Source of the DNA: Pseudomonadota bacterium | Lineage (GTDB): Bacteria; Pseudomonadota; Alphaproteobacteria; Rhizobiales; Rhizobiaceae | DNA: 6,451 bases | Assembly: GCA_023416545.1 (NCBI GenBank) | Contig: JAEZHO010000348.1 | Span: forward strand, 1-6,451 | Direction of reading: 5' to 3' | Part shown: in pieces, positions 1 to 6,085 of the stretch | Layout of the letters: each line of letters starts with the position of its first letter | Numbering within the stretch: the stretch's first letter is position 1 | Position numbers and translations under genes: made by a program | The notes under the pieces: model-generated | Database searches by the model: none | What the model saw: only the letters and a program-made list of their open reading frames with translations | What the model was told of the DNA's origin: nothing

Positions 1-589
1 TGACCAGGAAGGGCAGGATGATCAGGAAGCCGATCTCGAAGCCCCTGCGGATTTCCGACAGCATGAAGGCCGGGATCAGGACGCGATAGTCGATCTGGTC
101 GCCCGTCCGGACGTCCTGGCCGCGCTCCTGTGCGAGATCGACGAAGAGAGCGAGATCCTTGTCGCGCGTGTTGGCGCTCATGAAGGTACGGAAGGGCTCG
201 GCGATCCGCTGCACGGCCTCCGCTTCCTGGATCTGGTTCTCCAGAAGAGGCTGCACCCCTTCGTTCCAGGCTCGATCGAAGGTCGGCGCCATGACGTAGA
301 AGGTCATGAACAGCGCCAGCGAGATCAACACCAGGTTCGAGGGTGCCGTGGCCAGCCCCATGCCGGAGCGGAGGATGGAGAAGGCGATGAGGAAGCGCGG
401 AAAGCTCGTCACCATGATGAGGATGCCCGGGGCGATCGACAGGACGGTCAGGAGCCCGAACGTGCGGATGATCCAGGCCGCGGCCGAGCCGTCGACCGGC
501 AGGTTCAGGAGATCCGCGGGAGATTGCTGCGCAAAGGCGAGGCCCGGCACCGCCGTCATGGCCACGAGCAGGAAGATCAGCCGAATCAT
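1..589 (-). CDS. fliP: Flagellar export gate protein FliP, 5' part (C-terminus beyond window)
   Basis: FliP is a core subunit of the type III export gate; with FliQ and FliR it forms the pore through which rod, hook and filament proteins pass. The visible 196 residues are most of a protein that is usually about 245 long, so roughly 50 residues lie beyond base 1. A signal peptide is seen (IRLIFLLVAMTAVPGLAFA, residues 2-20). Next come AWIIRTFGLLTVLSIAPGIL (39-58), MVTSFPRFLIAFSILRSGMG and NLVLISLALFMTFYVMAPTF (85-104). EPFRTFMSANTRDKDLALF (131-149) follows. The sequence PAFMLSEIRRGFEIGF (173-188) fits the FliP family signature. ATG 589 is chosen because it starts the signal peptide at the family position, but no Shine-Dalgarno sequence precedes it. 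An in-frame GTG at 658 has a better one. fliO is not adjacent in the window. Confidence 0.95.
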   Translation of the reverse strand, partial: MIRLIFLLVAMTAVPGLAFAQQSPADLLNLPVDGSAAAWIIRTFGLLTVLSIAPGILIMVTSFPRFLIAFSILRSGMGLATAPSNLVLISLALFMTFYVMAPTFDRAWNEGVQPLLENQIQEAEAVQRIAEPFRTFMSANTRDKDLALFVDLAQERGQDVRTGDQIDYRVLIPAFMLSEIRRGFEIGFLIILPFLV

Positions 590-619
590 GCGATCACGAG
601 GGTTCTGGACATCAACCTT

Positions 620-648
620 CGATAGCCAGCCCATGCAATCGAGGTCAA
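620..648 (-). promoter_or_regulatory. Possible sigma-70-type promoter upstream of fliP
   Basis: On the minus strand TTGACC (648-643) is followed after exactly 17 bases by CTATCG (625-620). This resembles the rhizobial housekeeping pattern TTGAC-N17-CTATAT as I recall it, with a good -35 and a half-matching -10. A transcript would begin near 613-610 and give a 5' leader of about 22 bases before ATG 589. Chance occurrence is possible, since only part of the -10 matches. Confidence 0.25.
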
Positions 649-655
649 CCGCGCG

Positions 656-670
656 CACGGCTCATCCCCT
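656..670 (-). promoter_or_regulatory. Possible alternative fliP start: AGGGG and GTG codon
   Basis: On the minus strand AGGGG (670-666) stands seven bases before GTG 658-656. That GTG is in frame with fliP, and the frame is open from it to ATG 589. It would add 23 residues with mixed charges (MRAVDLDCMGWLSKVDVQNP and onward) before the signal peptide. The spacing is good, but a long charged extension before a signal peptide is unusual, so I treat it as an alternative and not the main call. Confidence 0.3.
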
Positions 671-698
671 GTTATCGACGAGGCTGCGCCGCATCGGT

Positions 699-1196
699 CT
701 ACTCGATGACCAGCGTCCGAAGCATGAGCCTCGACACCTTGCCCTGCGAGCGCAGCGCGACGCGCTCCTGGAGGTCATCTCGCAGGTACTGGAACCCGCG
801 CGGCCCCTCGATCTGCTGCAGCGAGACAGTTCGCACATAGGCGAGGATATCCTGGTGGATCTCCTCCGCGAGAGGCAGTTCCGGCGGACCGTTGAAGGCA
901 AGCGCGACCTCGAGCCGGATCCAGTTTTCCGAAGGATATGCGAGGTTGGTGGTGATGGGGTCGAGAAGTACCACGCCGTTCGCTTCGGTGGCGATCTTCG
1001 GAATGCCCTCGTCCTTGCCGGCCGCCTCGCCTTGCGGCGCTGCGGCCTCTTCGACGCCCGGGACGGCCGGAGCGATCATCCCGCCCAGCATCCAGCCCCC
1101 GCCTGCCCCGAGAAGGGTGAGGCCGGCCACGCCGCCGATCAGCAGGTAGAGCGACTTCTTCCTGTTCGGCCCTTCTGCGGACTGTGATTCATCCAT
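699..1196 (-). CDS. fliL: Flagellar basal body-associated protein FliL
   Basis: FliL is a single-pass inner membrane protein that surrounds or supports the stator units and affects torque or stator stability. The 165-residue product has a short polar cytoplasmic tail (MDESQSAEGPNRKK). One membrane segment follows (SLYLLIGGVAGLTLLGAGGG, about 15-34), then an Ala/Pro/Glu-rich linker (42-65). The periplasmic domain is the stomatin-like FliL fold: LLDPITTNLAYPSENWIRLE (77-96), VALAF, IHQDILAYVRTVSLQQIEGP (113-132), then RGFQYLRDDLQERV. The 'L-D-L-ERV' and terminal 'LMLRTLVIE' pattern fits the family. A GGAAC precedes ATG 1196 by about seven bases. Other ATG codons just upstream are in another frame and stop at once. 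The gene lies between flgH and fliP, as in other rhizobia. Confidence 0.94.
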   Translation of the reverse strand: MDESQSAEGPNRKKSLYLLIGGVAGLTLLGAGGGWMLGGMIAPAVPGVEEAAAPQGEAAGKDEGIPKIATEANGVVLLDPITTNLAYPSENWIRLEVALAFNGPPELPLAEEIHQDILAYVRTVSLQQIEGPRGFQYLRDDLQERVALRSQGKVSRLMLRTLVIE

Positions 1197-1223
1197 CGTC
1201 GCGTTCCATGCTCATATCCACGC

Positions 1224-1943
1224 TCAGAAGGGCGAGAAGAGATCGACCACCTGCTGGCCAACCGGCGGCTGCTGGACTTCCGTGAGGCGGCCGCGGCCAC
1301 CGTAGGAAATGCGGGCCTCGGCGATCCGCTCGTAGGAGATCGTGTTGTCGGCATTCACGTCCTGCGGACGGACGATACCGGCGACGTTCAGGATGCGGAT
1401 CTCGTGGTTGACGCGAACCTCCTGCGAGCCGCTGATCAGCAGGTTGCCGTTCTCCAGGATGCCGGTGACAACGGCCGCGACGAGCAGCTTCAGCCTCTCG
1501 GAACGTTCGGTCGAACCCTTGCCGTTGGAGTTCGAACTGGAATCGGTCCCCAGTGCGCCGCTCGTGCCGGTGTCGGTGCTGAAGCCCAGGAAGTTCGAGA
1601 TCTCGGCGCCCCATTCCAGGCTGGTGCCGTTGGTGCGGCTGCGCTCGGTCTCGTTGTCGAAGGACGCCCGATCGTTGATCTGGATGTCGACGGTGAGAAT
1701 GTCGCCGACGTTTAGCGCGCGCGCGTCCTTGAAGAGCGCCGACTGGGAATCGCTCCACAGCGAGTAGCCGTTGGAAAGTTGCCGCGGCTGCTTGGGATAC
1801 GATGCCATCTGCGGGGCCGACGCGTATTGCAGGCCGCTGCCGATAGGGCTCATGGAAGGCGCGTTGCCGATTTCCTTGACGGTCTGGCTCTGGCATCCCG
1901 CAAGCAGGAGGACGGCCACGAGAGCTGAGAGGCGCTTCATCAT
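1224..1943 (-). CDS. flgH: Flagellar L-ring lipoprotein FlgH
   Basis: FlgH forms the L ring in the outer membrane around the distal rod. The 239-residue product (enteric FlgH about 232) begins with a lipoprotein signal, MMKRLSALVAVLLLAGC, where lipobox LAGC puts the modified cysteine at residue 17. Family blocks include SNGYSLWSDSQSALFKDARA (57-76), LNVGDILTVDIQINDRASFD (77-96) and NETERSR. Towards the C-terminus are LKLLVAAVVTGILENGNLLI (151-170), SGSQEVRVNHEIRILNVAGI (171-190), VRPQDVNADNTISYERIAEA and the ending RGRLTEVQQPPVGQQVVDLF. A Ser/Gly/Asn/Thr-rich low-complexity segment at about 122-146 probably forms a loop. Two ATG codons (1943 and 1940) stand in tandem; the first overlaps the motE stop. 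A 27-base gap leads to fliL. Confidence 0.96.
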   Translation of the reverse strand: MMKRLSALVAVLLLAGCQSQTVKEIGNAPSMSPIGSGLQYASAPQMASYPKQPRQLSNGYSLWSDSQSALFKDARALNVGDILTVDIQINDRASFDNETERSRTNGTSLEWGAEISNFLGFSTDTGTSGALGTDSSSNSNGKGSTERSERLKLLVAAVVTGILENGNLLISGSQEVRVNHEIRILNVAGIVRPQDVNADNTISYERIAEARISYGGRGRLTEVQQPPVGQQVVDLFSPF

Positions 1944-2473
1944 GAGGGTTCTTTCGAGGTATTGGGATCGGATGCGCTGGCGATGATCGTGGCGATCAAT
2001 CCCGCCTTCTGAGGGTCCATTTCACTGAGAACGAGACCGGACTGCCGCGCGGGAAGCTTCATGATGATGGCCGCGGCCACTTCGAGTTTCATCTCCTCCA
2101 GCTGCGGGGCCGCAGCGTCGGCCTTCATCGTCTTGAAGATCTCGACAAGGCCTGCCTCGGCCCGCACGAGGAAGTCGTTGCGGCGCTTCAGCCAGTCCTC
2201 GTATTCGGCCTTGCGGCTTTCGAGGACCGCGATGCGCGCATCGACGTCGGACTGCAGCTGTTCAAGCTCCTGCTTCTGCAACAGGTAGCGCTGGTCCCTG
2301 GCGGCGTCGGCGATGTTGGTGCAGAACTGACGGATCTCGTCCTGGCTCGCGCTGCTGAGGGTGGGCGCCGGCTCCTGCGCGTTGACCTGCGGGACGGCCA
2401 GAAGGACGGCGCCGGCCAGGAGCACCTTGCCAAGGGACGGGCGGATGCCGCAAGATTTCTTTGCCTCGGTCAT
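1940..2473 (-). CDS. motE: MotE-like periplasmic motility protein (probable MotC chaperone)
   Basis: By position and architecture this is the rhizobial MotE protein, known in Sinorhizobium meliloti as a periplasmic chaperone for the motility protein MotC. The 177-residue product has a signal peptide (basic start, hydrophobic core VLLAGAVLLAVPQVNA at about 17-32, probable cleavage before QEPAP). A Glu/Lys/Gln-rich helix at about residues 56-100, with heptad-like spacing (RYLLQKQELEQLQSDVDARI), is a likely coiled coil. The C-terminal part (LEVAAAIIMKLPARQSGLVL, SEMDPQKAGLIATIIA, about 130-165) resembles the helical repeat of the MgtE N-terminal domain. The mature protein has one cysteine (C51), so a disulfide-linked dimer is possible. 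Both ends are ATGA overlaps (flgI stop with this start, this stop with the flgH start). The assignment rests on remembered family features; motC itself is not in the window. Confidence 0.82.
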   Translation of the reverse strand: MTEAKKSCGIRPSLGKVLLAGAVLLAVPQVNAQEPAPTLSSASQDEIRQFCTNIADAARDQRYLLQKQELEQLQSDVDARIAVLESRKAEYEDWLKRRNDFLVRAEAGLVEIFKTMKADAAAPQLEEMKLEVAAAIIMKLPARQSGLVLSEMDPQKAGLIATIIASASDPNTSKEPS

Positions 2474-3594
2474 TGCAGGACGAGCTCCGCTTGAAGTGCT
2501 CCGGCGGACTTGATGCCCTGCAGGATAGCGATGATACCGTCGGGCTTGACGCCGATGTTGTTGAGGCCGGCGACGAGCGTGCGAAGATCGGGGCCATCGA
2601 GGATGGCGACCTGGCCGCCCTCCTTCATGGTCATGATGTCCGTCTCCGGCTGGACCGCGGTCACCCCTCGCGAGAAGGGCTCCGGCTGGATGATCTGCGG
2701 GGTTTCCGTCACCTGGACCGTCAGCGTGCCGTAGCTTACGGCGACGCGCGAAATCCGCACATCGGAACCGATCACGATCGTGCCGGTCCGTTCGTTGATG
2801 ACGACCTTGGCGGGCGTGTCCGTCTTGACGATCAGGTTCTCGATCTCGGCCATCAGGCGCGTCAGGTCGGCAGCCTTCGGCTTTGCGATGATCACTTCCT
2901 GGCTATCGCGGGCCTCGGCGATCGGGCCGCCATAGCGCTGTCCCGCGAAGACGTTGACGGCGTCCGCCATGCGGACGGCGGTCGAGAAGTCGGGATTGCG
3001 CAATTGCAGCACGAGGTTGACGGCGTCCTTGAAGCGGGACGGCAGTTCACGCTCGATGATCGCGCCATTCGGGACACGGCCGGCGGTTGCTACGCCCTCC
3101 GTCAGCGTCGCGGCTTCGCCCTGGGCGGAGAAACCCGAAACGATGACCGCCCCCTGGGCGACGGCATAGATCTGCCCGTCGGCGCCGGAAAGCGACGTCA
3201 TCACGAGCGTGCCGCCGCGCAACGACGTCGCATCTCCCAGCGAACTGACGTTGACGTCCAGACGGCTGCCGGGACTTGCGAAGGGGGGAAGGTTCGCCGT
3301 CACCATGACGGCGGCGATGTTCTTGGCGTTCGACTGGCCGCCCTGGGTGGAGATGCCGAGGTTCTGCAGCATCGCCCGCATCGACTGGTCGGTGAAGGGT
3401 GAACTGCGAAGGCTGTCGCCGCTGCCCTGCAGGCCAACGACCAGGCCATAGCCGATCAGCTGGTTGTCGCGGCCCGACTGCAGCGAGGCGATGTCCTTGA
3501 TGCGGGCGGCGTCCGCCATGGCCGAGGGGGCCGCCGCGGAGAATGCGGCAATCGCCGTCAGCACCAGAGCCAGTATCCAGCGAGCCTGTCTCAT
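2470..3594 (-). CDS. flgI: Flagellar P-ring protein FlgI
   Basis: FlgI forms the P ring, the bushing around the rod in the peptidoglycan layer. The 374-residue product is close to the 365 of enteric FlgI. A signal peptide spans about residues 1-28 (WILALVLTAIAAFSAAAPSA, then MADA). The family blocks follow in order: RIKDIASLQSGRDNQLIGYG (31-50), VVGLQGSGDS, MRAMLQNLGIS (72-82), IAAVMVTANLPPFASPGSRL (93-112), VNVSSLGDATSLRGGTLVMT (114-133) and GADGQIYAVAQG (137-148). The C-terminus has EGGQVAILDGPDLRTLVAGL (325-344) and NNIGVKPDGIIAILQGIKSAGAL. The same frame stays open upstream to 4026, giving a spurious 518-residue version across flgA. ATG 3594 is correct because the signal peptide begins there, AGGTG precedes it, and it forms the ATGA overlap with flgA. 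The stop forms another ATGA with motE. Confidence 0.97.
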   Translation of the reverse strand: MRQARWILALVLTAIAAFSAAAPSAMADAARIKDIASLQSGRDNQLIGYGLVVGLQGSGDSLRSSPFTDQSMRAMLQNLGISTQGGQSNAKNIAAVMVTANLPPFASPGSRLDVNVSSLGDATSLRGGTLVMTSLSGADGQIYAVAQGAVIVSGFSAQGEAATLTEGVATAGRVPNGAIIERELPSRFKDAVNLVLQLRNPDFSTAVRMADAVNVFAGQRYGGPIAEARDSQEVIIAKPKAADLTRLMAEIENLIVKTDTPAKVVINERTGTIVIGSDVRISRVAVSYGTLTVQVTETPQIIQPEPFSRGVTAVQPETDIMTMKEGGQVAILDGPDLRTLVAGLNNIGVKPDGIIAILQGIKSAGALQAELVLQ

Positions 3595-4073
3595 CGCGCC
3601 ATCACCTGTATTGTCCCGTCGCCCATGATCGTTCCGCTGACGATGACGCCGGAATCCGTGTTTCGCACCCGGATCAGGTCTCCGACCGATCCGTCCTGGA
3701 GGGGCATGCCGGCCGCCGAGATCATCATGTTGCCGATGCTGAAGGAGAGCCTGACCGATGAGCCGCGACGCACCGCATAGGGCTCGCGCAGCCCGGAAAG
3801 GGCGATGGTGCGGCCGGGCAGCAGGGTCCTCGTGCTGACCATGCCGCTCACCTCCTCGACGCTGCGCGCATAGCCGCCGGAAAGGTTCGGATTGGTCACG
3901 TCGACCTCTTCCACCGCGGCGCGCGAAATCTCCTCGCCCGGGTAGATGATCTGCTTCGGCACGACGGCGGTGCCCATGTTCGCGGCGGCGGCAGCTGTCA
4001 TTGCCAACAGCATTGCGGCAGCCCACGGGAAAACCTTCCCGTCGATGATCCTCATACTGCGGCGAAACATCAT
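3591..4073 (-). CDS. flgA: Flagellar P-ring assembly protein FlgA, short alphaproteobacterial form
   Basis: FlgA is a periplasmic chaperone that helps FlgI subunits assemble into the P ring. The 160-residue product has a basic N-terminus and a hydrophobic stretch (FPWAAAMLLAMTAAAAA, about 15-31) that forms a Sec signal peptide. The mature part begins with an SAF-like region (PKQIIYPGEEISRAAVEEVD, 39-58), followed by GRTIALSGLREPYAVRRGSS at 87-106. The C-terminal beta domain is recognisable from GDLIRVRNTDSGVIVSGTI to DGTIQVMAR. It is shorter than Salmonella FlgA (about 219 residues) and seems to lack the extra N-terminal domain, as I recall for rhizobial FlgA. Two consecutive ATG codons (4073 and 4070) are possible starts; GGGAAGGG upstream favours the first. 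The stop overlaps the flgI start in ATGA, which pairs the chaperone with its client. Confidence 0.93.
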   Translation of the reverse strand: MMFRRSMRIIDGKVFPWAAAMLLAMTAAAAANMGTAVVPKQIIYPGEEISRAAVEEVDVTNPNLSGGYARSVEEVSGMVSTRTLLPGRTIALSGLREPYAVRRGSSVRLSFSIGNMMISAAGMPLQDGSVGDLIRVRNTDSGVIVSGTIMGDGTIQVMAR

Positions 4074-4091
4074 GTCTGCCCTTCCCGCTGA

Positions 4092-4880
4092 TTACTTCAG
4101 GTTCTTGCTGACGATGGAGGCCATCTCATCCGCCGTGGTGATCACCTTGGAGTTCATCTCGTAGGCGCGCTGCGCCGAGATGAGGTCGGTGATCTCCTTC
4201 ACGGCATCGACGTTGGACGCCTCCAGATAGCCCTGCTTCACGTAGCCGAAGCCCGGATCTTCCGGCACGGCCACGATCGGCTCGCCGGAGGCCGGGGTCT
4301 GCGAGAAGAGGTTGTCGCCGAGCGGCTGCAGGCCGGCCTCGTTCACGAAGTTGGCGATGGTGATCTGGCCGATTTCCTGGAACTCGGTCGCGTTGCCGAT
4401 GCGGACGTTCACCTGGCCGGTCCGGCTGATGACGGTTTCGCTGACATCCGGCGGGAAGATGATGTTCGGAACGACCGAATAGCCATCGATGGTGACGAGC
4501 TGTCCCTCGGCATTGGTGTTGAACGCGCCCGCACGGGTGTACATGGTCGTGCCGTCGGGGGATTCGATCTGGAACCAGCCGCGGCCGACCAGCGAGAGGT
4601 CGAGGCTGTTTTCGGTATGCGTCAGCTGGCCCTGCGTGTGGATGTTGCGCACGGCGGCGGTCTGGACGCCGAGACCGATATTGGCACCTTCCGGGACGAT
4701 TGCCTGGTTGGCGCGGTTCGGCACGCCCTGCGCGCGCTCGGTCTGGTAGAGCAGGTCCGAAAACTCGGCGCGGGCGCGCTTGTAGCCGGTGGTGTTGATG
4801 TTCGCGATGTTGTTGGCGATGACCTCAAGATTGGTCTGCTGGGCATCCATGCCCGTCGCTGCGACGGCTAGCGCTCTCAT
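4092..4880 (-). CDS. flgG: Flagellar distal rod protein FlgG
   Basis: FlgG forms the distal rod, the drive shaft that passes through the P and L rings and joins the hook. The 262-residue product matches the family length (about 260). The N-terminal rod motif is MRALAVAATGMDAQQTNLEV followed by IANNIANINTTGYKRARAEF (to about residue 40). Next comes the FlgG-specific stretch YQTERAQGVPNRANQAI (about 45-61), the region that in enteric FlgG keeps the rod straight. The D1-type beta domain includes NSLDLSLVGRGWFQIESPDG (91-110) and TMYTRAGAF. The C-terminal block GYVKQGYLEASNVDAVKEIT, then LISAQRAYEMNSKVI, is diagnostic for FlgG. AGGA lies close to ATG 4880, and GGAG further back. flgF is not adjacent, so it must lie outside the window if present. 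Confidence 0.97.
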   Translation of the reverse strand: MRALAVAATGMDAQQTNLEVIANNIANINTTGYKRARAEFSDLLYQTERAQGVPNRANQAIVPEGANIGLGVQTAAVRNIHTQGQLTHTENSLDLSLVGRGWFQIESPDGTTMYTRAGAFNTNAEGQLVTIDGYSVVPNIIFPPDVSETVISRTGQVNVRIGNATEFQEIGQITIANFVNEAGLQPLGDNLFSQTPASGEPIVAVPEDPGFGYVKQGYLEASNVDAVKEITDLISAQRAYEMNSKVITTADEMASIVSKNLK

Positions 4881-4898
4881 GTCCTGGTCTCCGCTCCG

Positions 4899-5225
4899 TT
4901 AGATCGGCATCTTGGTGATTTCGAGATAGGCGTTCACGATCTTGTCGCGCAGCGCGATCGCCGCATTCAGCGACTGCTGAGCCTGCAGGACAGCATCCAC
5001 CACTTCACGCGTGCTGGCCGTGCCCTGGATGCCCTCGAAGGATTTCGCCTCCGCAACCTTCAAGCTGTTCATGGTGTCCGTCGCCATGCCGCCGAGGACG
5101 CTGGCGAAGTTCATGCCGGTGTTCTCGCCGGGAGATACCGAAACGTTGAGGGAGCTCGTCTCGACCAGTTCCTTGAGGTCGCGCGTCGGCGACAGCGAGC
5201 TTATCTGGGTAATTTTATCGATCAT
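4899..5225 (-). CDS. fliE: Flagellar hook-basal body protein FliE
   Basis: FliE is a small protein placed between the MS ring (FliF) and the proximal rod, and is among the first substrates of the flagellar exporter. The product has 108 residues, in line with the family (about 100-110). The N-terminal 35 residues are polar and variable. The conserved region begins near NFASVLGGMATDTMNSLKVAE (39-59). The C-terminal block (STREVVDAVLQAQQSLNAAI at 71-90, then ALRDKIVNAYLEITKMPI) is the FliE signature, including the usual ending near 'EI-K-MPI'. The start is the ATG of an ATGA overlap with the flgC stop. Only a weak purine run precedes it, so translation probably depends on ribosomes arriving from flgC. 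An 18-base gap separates it from flgG. Confidence 0.95.
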   Translation of the reverse strand: MIDKITQISSLSPTRDLKELVETSSLNVSVSPGENTGMNFASVLGGMATDTMNSLKVAEAKSFEGIQGTASTREVVDAVLQAQQSLNAAIALRDKIVNAYLEITKMPI

Positions 5226-5641
5226 TGTCCGCTCTTCAGAAGGTCGAGGGTCGCGGCAACGAGTTCCCGCGTCTGTTTGATGGTCTGGAGGTTTGCGTCA
5301 TAGGTCCGGTTGGCCTCGCGCATGTCCGCCATCTCGATCAGCATGTTGACGTTAGGCATCTTCACCATGCCTCGATCGTCCGCCGCCGGGTGGTTGGGGT
5401 CGTATTCCTCGACGAAATCGGACGCGTCGGTCCCGAGCTTCTTCACCCGTACGAGTTCGACGTCCGCGGCGCGATCGAGCTCCGCACCGAAGGTGATCGT
5501 CTTGCGCCGGTATGGGTCGGCGCCGGGGGTGTCGCCCGAGGAGCGGGCGTTGGCGATATTCTCTGAAACTATTCGCAGGCGGGTCGCCTGGGCCTCAAGG
5601 CCCGACCCCGCGATCTTGGAAGCGGCTGAAAGCGGATCCAT
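5222..5641 (-). CDS. flgC: Flagellar proximal rod protein FlgC
   Basis: FlgC is the second proximal rod subunit and packs with FlgB, FlgF and FliE at the base of the rod. The product has 139 residues, the usual length. The N-terminal helix and rod signature are seen at about residues 4-32 (LSAASKIAGSGLEAQATRLR, then VSENIANARSS). A central segment follows with DPYRRKTITFGAEL at 42-55. The C-terminal part, from about residue 95, holds MPNVNMLIEMADMREANRTY and a long amphipathic helix ending LVAATLDLLKSGQ, which is typical of FlgC. GAAGG seven bases upstream of ATG 5641 is a good ribosome binding site. The gene begins four bases after the flgB stop, and its TGA shares the ATGA at 5222-5225 with the fliE start, which suggests translational coupling. 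Confidence 0.96.
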   Translation of the reverse strand: MDPLSAASKIAGSGLEAQATRLRIVSENIANARSSGDTPGADPYRRKTITFGAELDRAADVELVRVKKLGTDASDFVEEYDPNHPAADDRGMVKMPNVNMLIEMADMREANRTYDANLQTIKQTRELVAATLDLLKSGQ

Positions 5642-5645
5642 TGCT

Positions 5646-6032
5646 TTACCTTCTTACCGTCATGAGCATCATGCTATGGAAAGACTTCACGAGGCTCGTG
5701 CTGAGCTCGTACTGTCGTTTGATCTCCCCTGTCTTGGAGAGTTCTTCGGAAAGAGCCACCGTGTTGCCGGACTCCTGAAGGCCGATCTCGTTGTTCAGGT
5801 CCTTTTCGCTGACCTCGATATCCTGGGAGTAACGGCTGGCGGCCAGGTGACCCGGATGGGTCCGGGCCATGCTGCCCTGGGTCTCGGCCAGGACGGCATT
5901 GAACGGCGTGATGTCCTTGGCTCGGAATTCGGGCGTATTGGCATTGGCGATGTTGGTCGCCACGACCTCCTGACGGACCGAAAGCCATTCAGCCTGCCGG
6001 GACGCGAGCGCGAATAGTTGAATCGGTTGCAT
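5646..6032 (-). CDS. flgB: Flagellar proximal rod protein FlgB
   Basis: FlgB is a proximal rod subunit, exported through the flagellar type III apparatus and assembled in the periplasm above the MS ring. The 128-residue product, close to the usual FlgB length, starts MQPIQLFALASRQAEWLSVR. It carries the rod/hook N-terminal motif EVVATNIANANTPEFRAKD at about residues 22-40. It ends in a helical segment (ELSKTGEIKRQYELSTSLVKSF, about 97-118) that matches the C-terminal coiled helix of rod proteins. As expected for this family there is no cleavable signal peptide. The frame is open further upstream to 6146, but ATG 6032 is chosen because the family N-terminus begins there and a good GGAG lies seven bases before it. 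The stop at 5646 is four bases from the flgC start, so the two genes are probably co-translated. Confidence 0.95.
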   Translation of the reverse strand: MQPIQLFALASRQAEWLSVRQEVVATNIANANTPEFRAKDITPFNAVLAETQGSMARTHPGHLAASRYSQDIEVSEKDLNNEIGLQESGNTVALSEELSKTGEIKRQYELSTSLVKSFHSMMLMTVRR

Positions 6033-6039
6033 AGGGCTT

Positions 6040-6043
6040 CTCC
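6040..6043 (-). promoter_or_regulatory. Ribosome binding site of flgB
   Basis: On the minus strand GGAG (within GATGGAGAAG) lies seven bases before ATG 6032. It fixes the flgB start against the longer open frame that reaches 6146, whose extra residues do not resemble rod proteins. Confidence 0.7.
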
Positions 6044-6085
6044 ATCGTTCTGCCTGGAGAATATGCAGGTAATCTTGCGTGGGAC

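Larger units (their letters stand above)
590..698 (-). other. Intergenic gap between fliL and fliP
   Basis: These 109 bases are the longest non-coding stretch in the window. Besides the candidate promoter and alternative fliP start they hold only very short open frames (10 residues or fewer). There is a weak inverted repeat, TCGAT at 619-623 against ATCGA at 638-642, with a 14-base loop. No hairpin followed by a T-run was found, so nothing suggests a terminator between the genes. Confidence 0.6.

Noticed and set aside
306..1187. Long plus-strand open frame of 293 codons opposite fliP and fliL.
   Set aside because: It is antisense to two well-supported genes, is Arg/Pro-rich and matches no family I know. 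Such frames are common by-products of codon bias in high-GC DNA.
2461..3402. Long plus-strand open frame of 313 codons opposite flgI.
   Set aside because: It is a mirror of the flgI codon pattern, with Asp/Arg/Gly-rich low-complexity content and no domain. No ribosome site or promoter was seen.
3595..4026. Upstream extension of the flgI frame, giving a 518-residue protein.
   Set aside because: The added residues overlap flgA, which has clear family features in another frame. The flgI signal peptide begins at ATG 3594, which also has its own ribosome site.
5310..6017. Plus-strand open frame of 235 codons opposite flgC and flgB.
   Set aside because: It crosses the flgB/flgC junction on the opposite strand and shows no recognisable domain.
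6033..6085. Possible hairpin (CCTG...CAGG) in the gap before flgB, considered as a terminator.
   Set aside because: The stem is only about four base pairs and no T-run follows, so it does not support termination.
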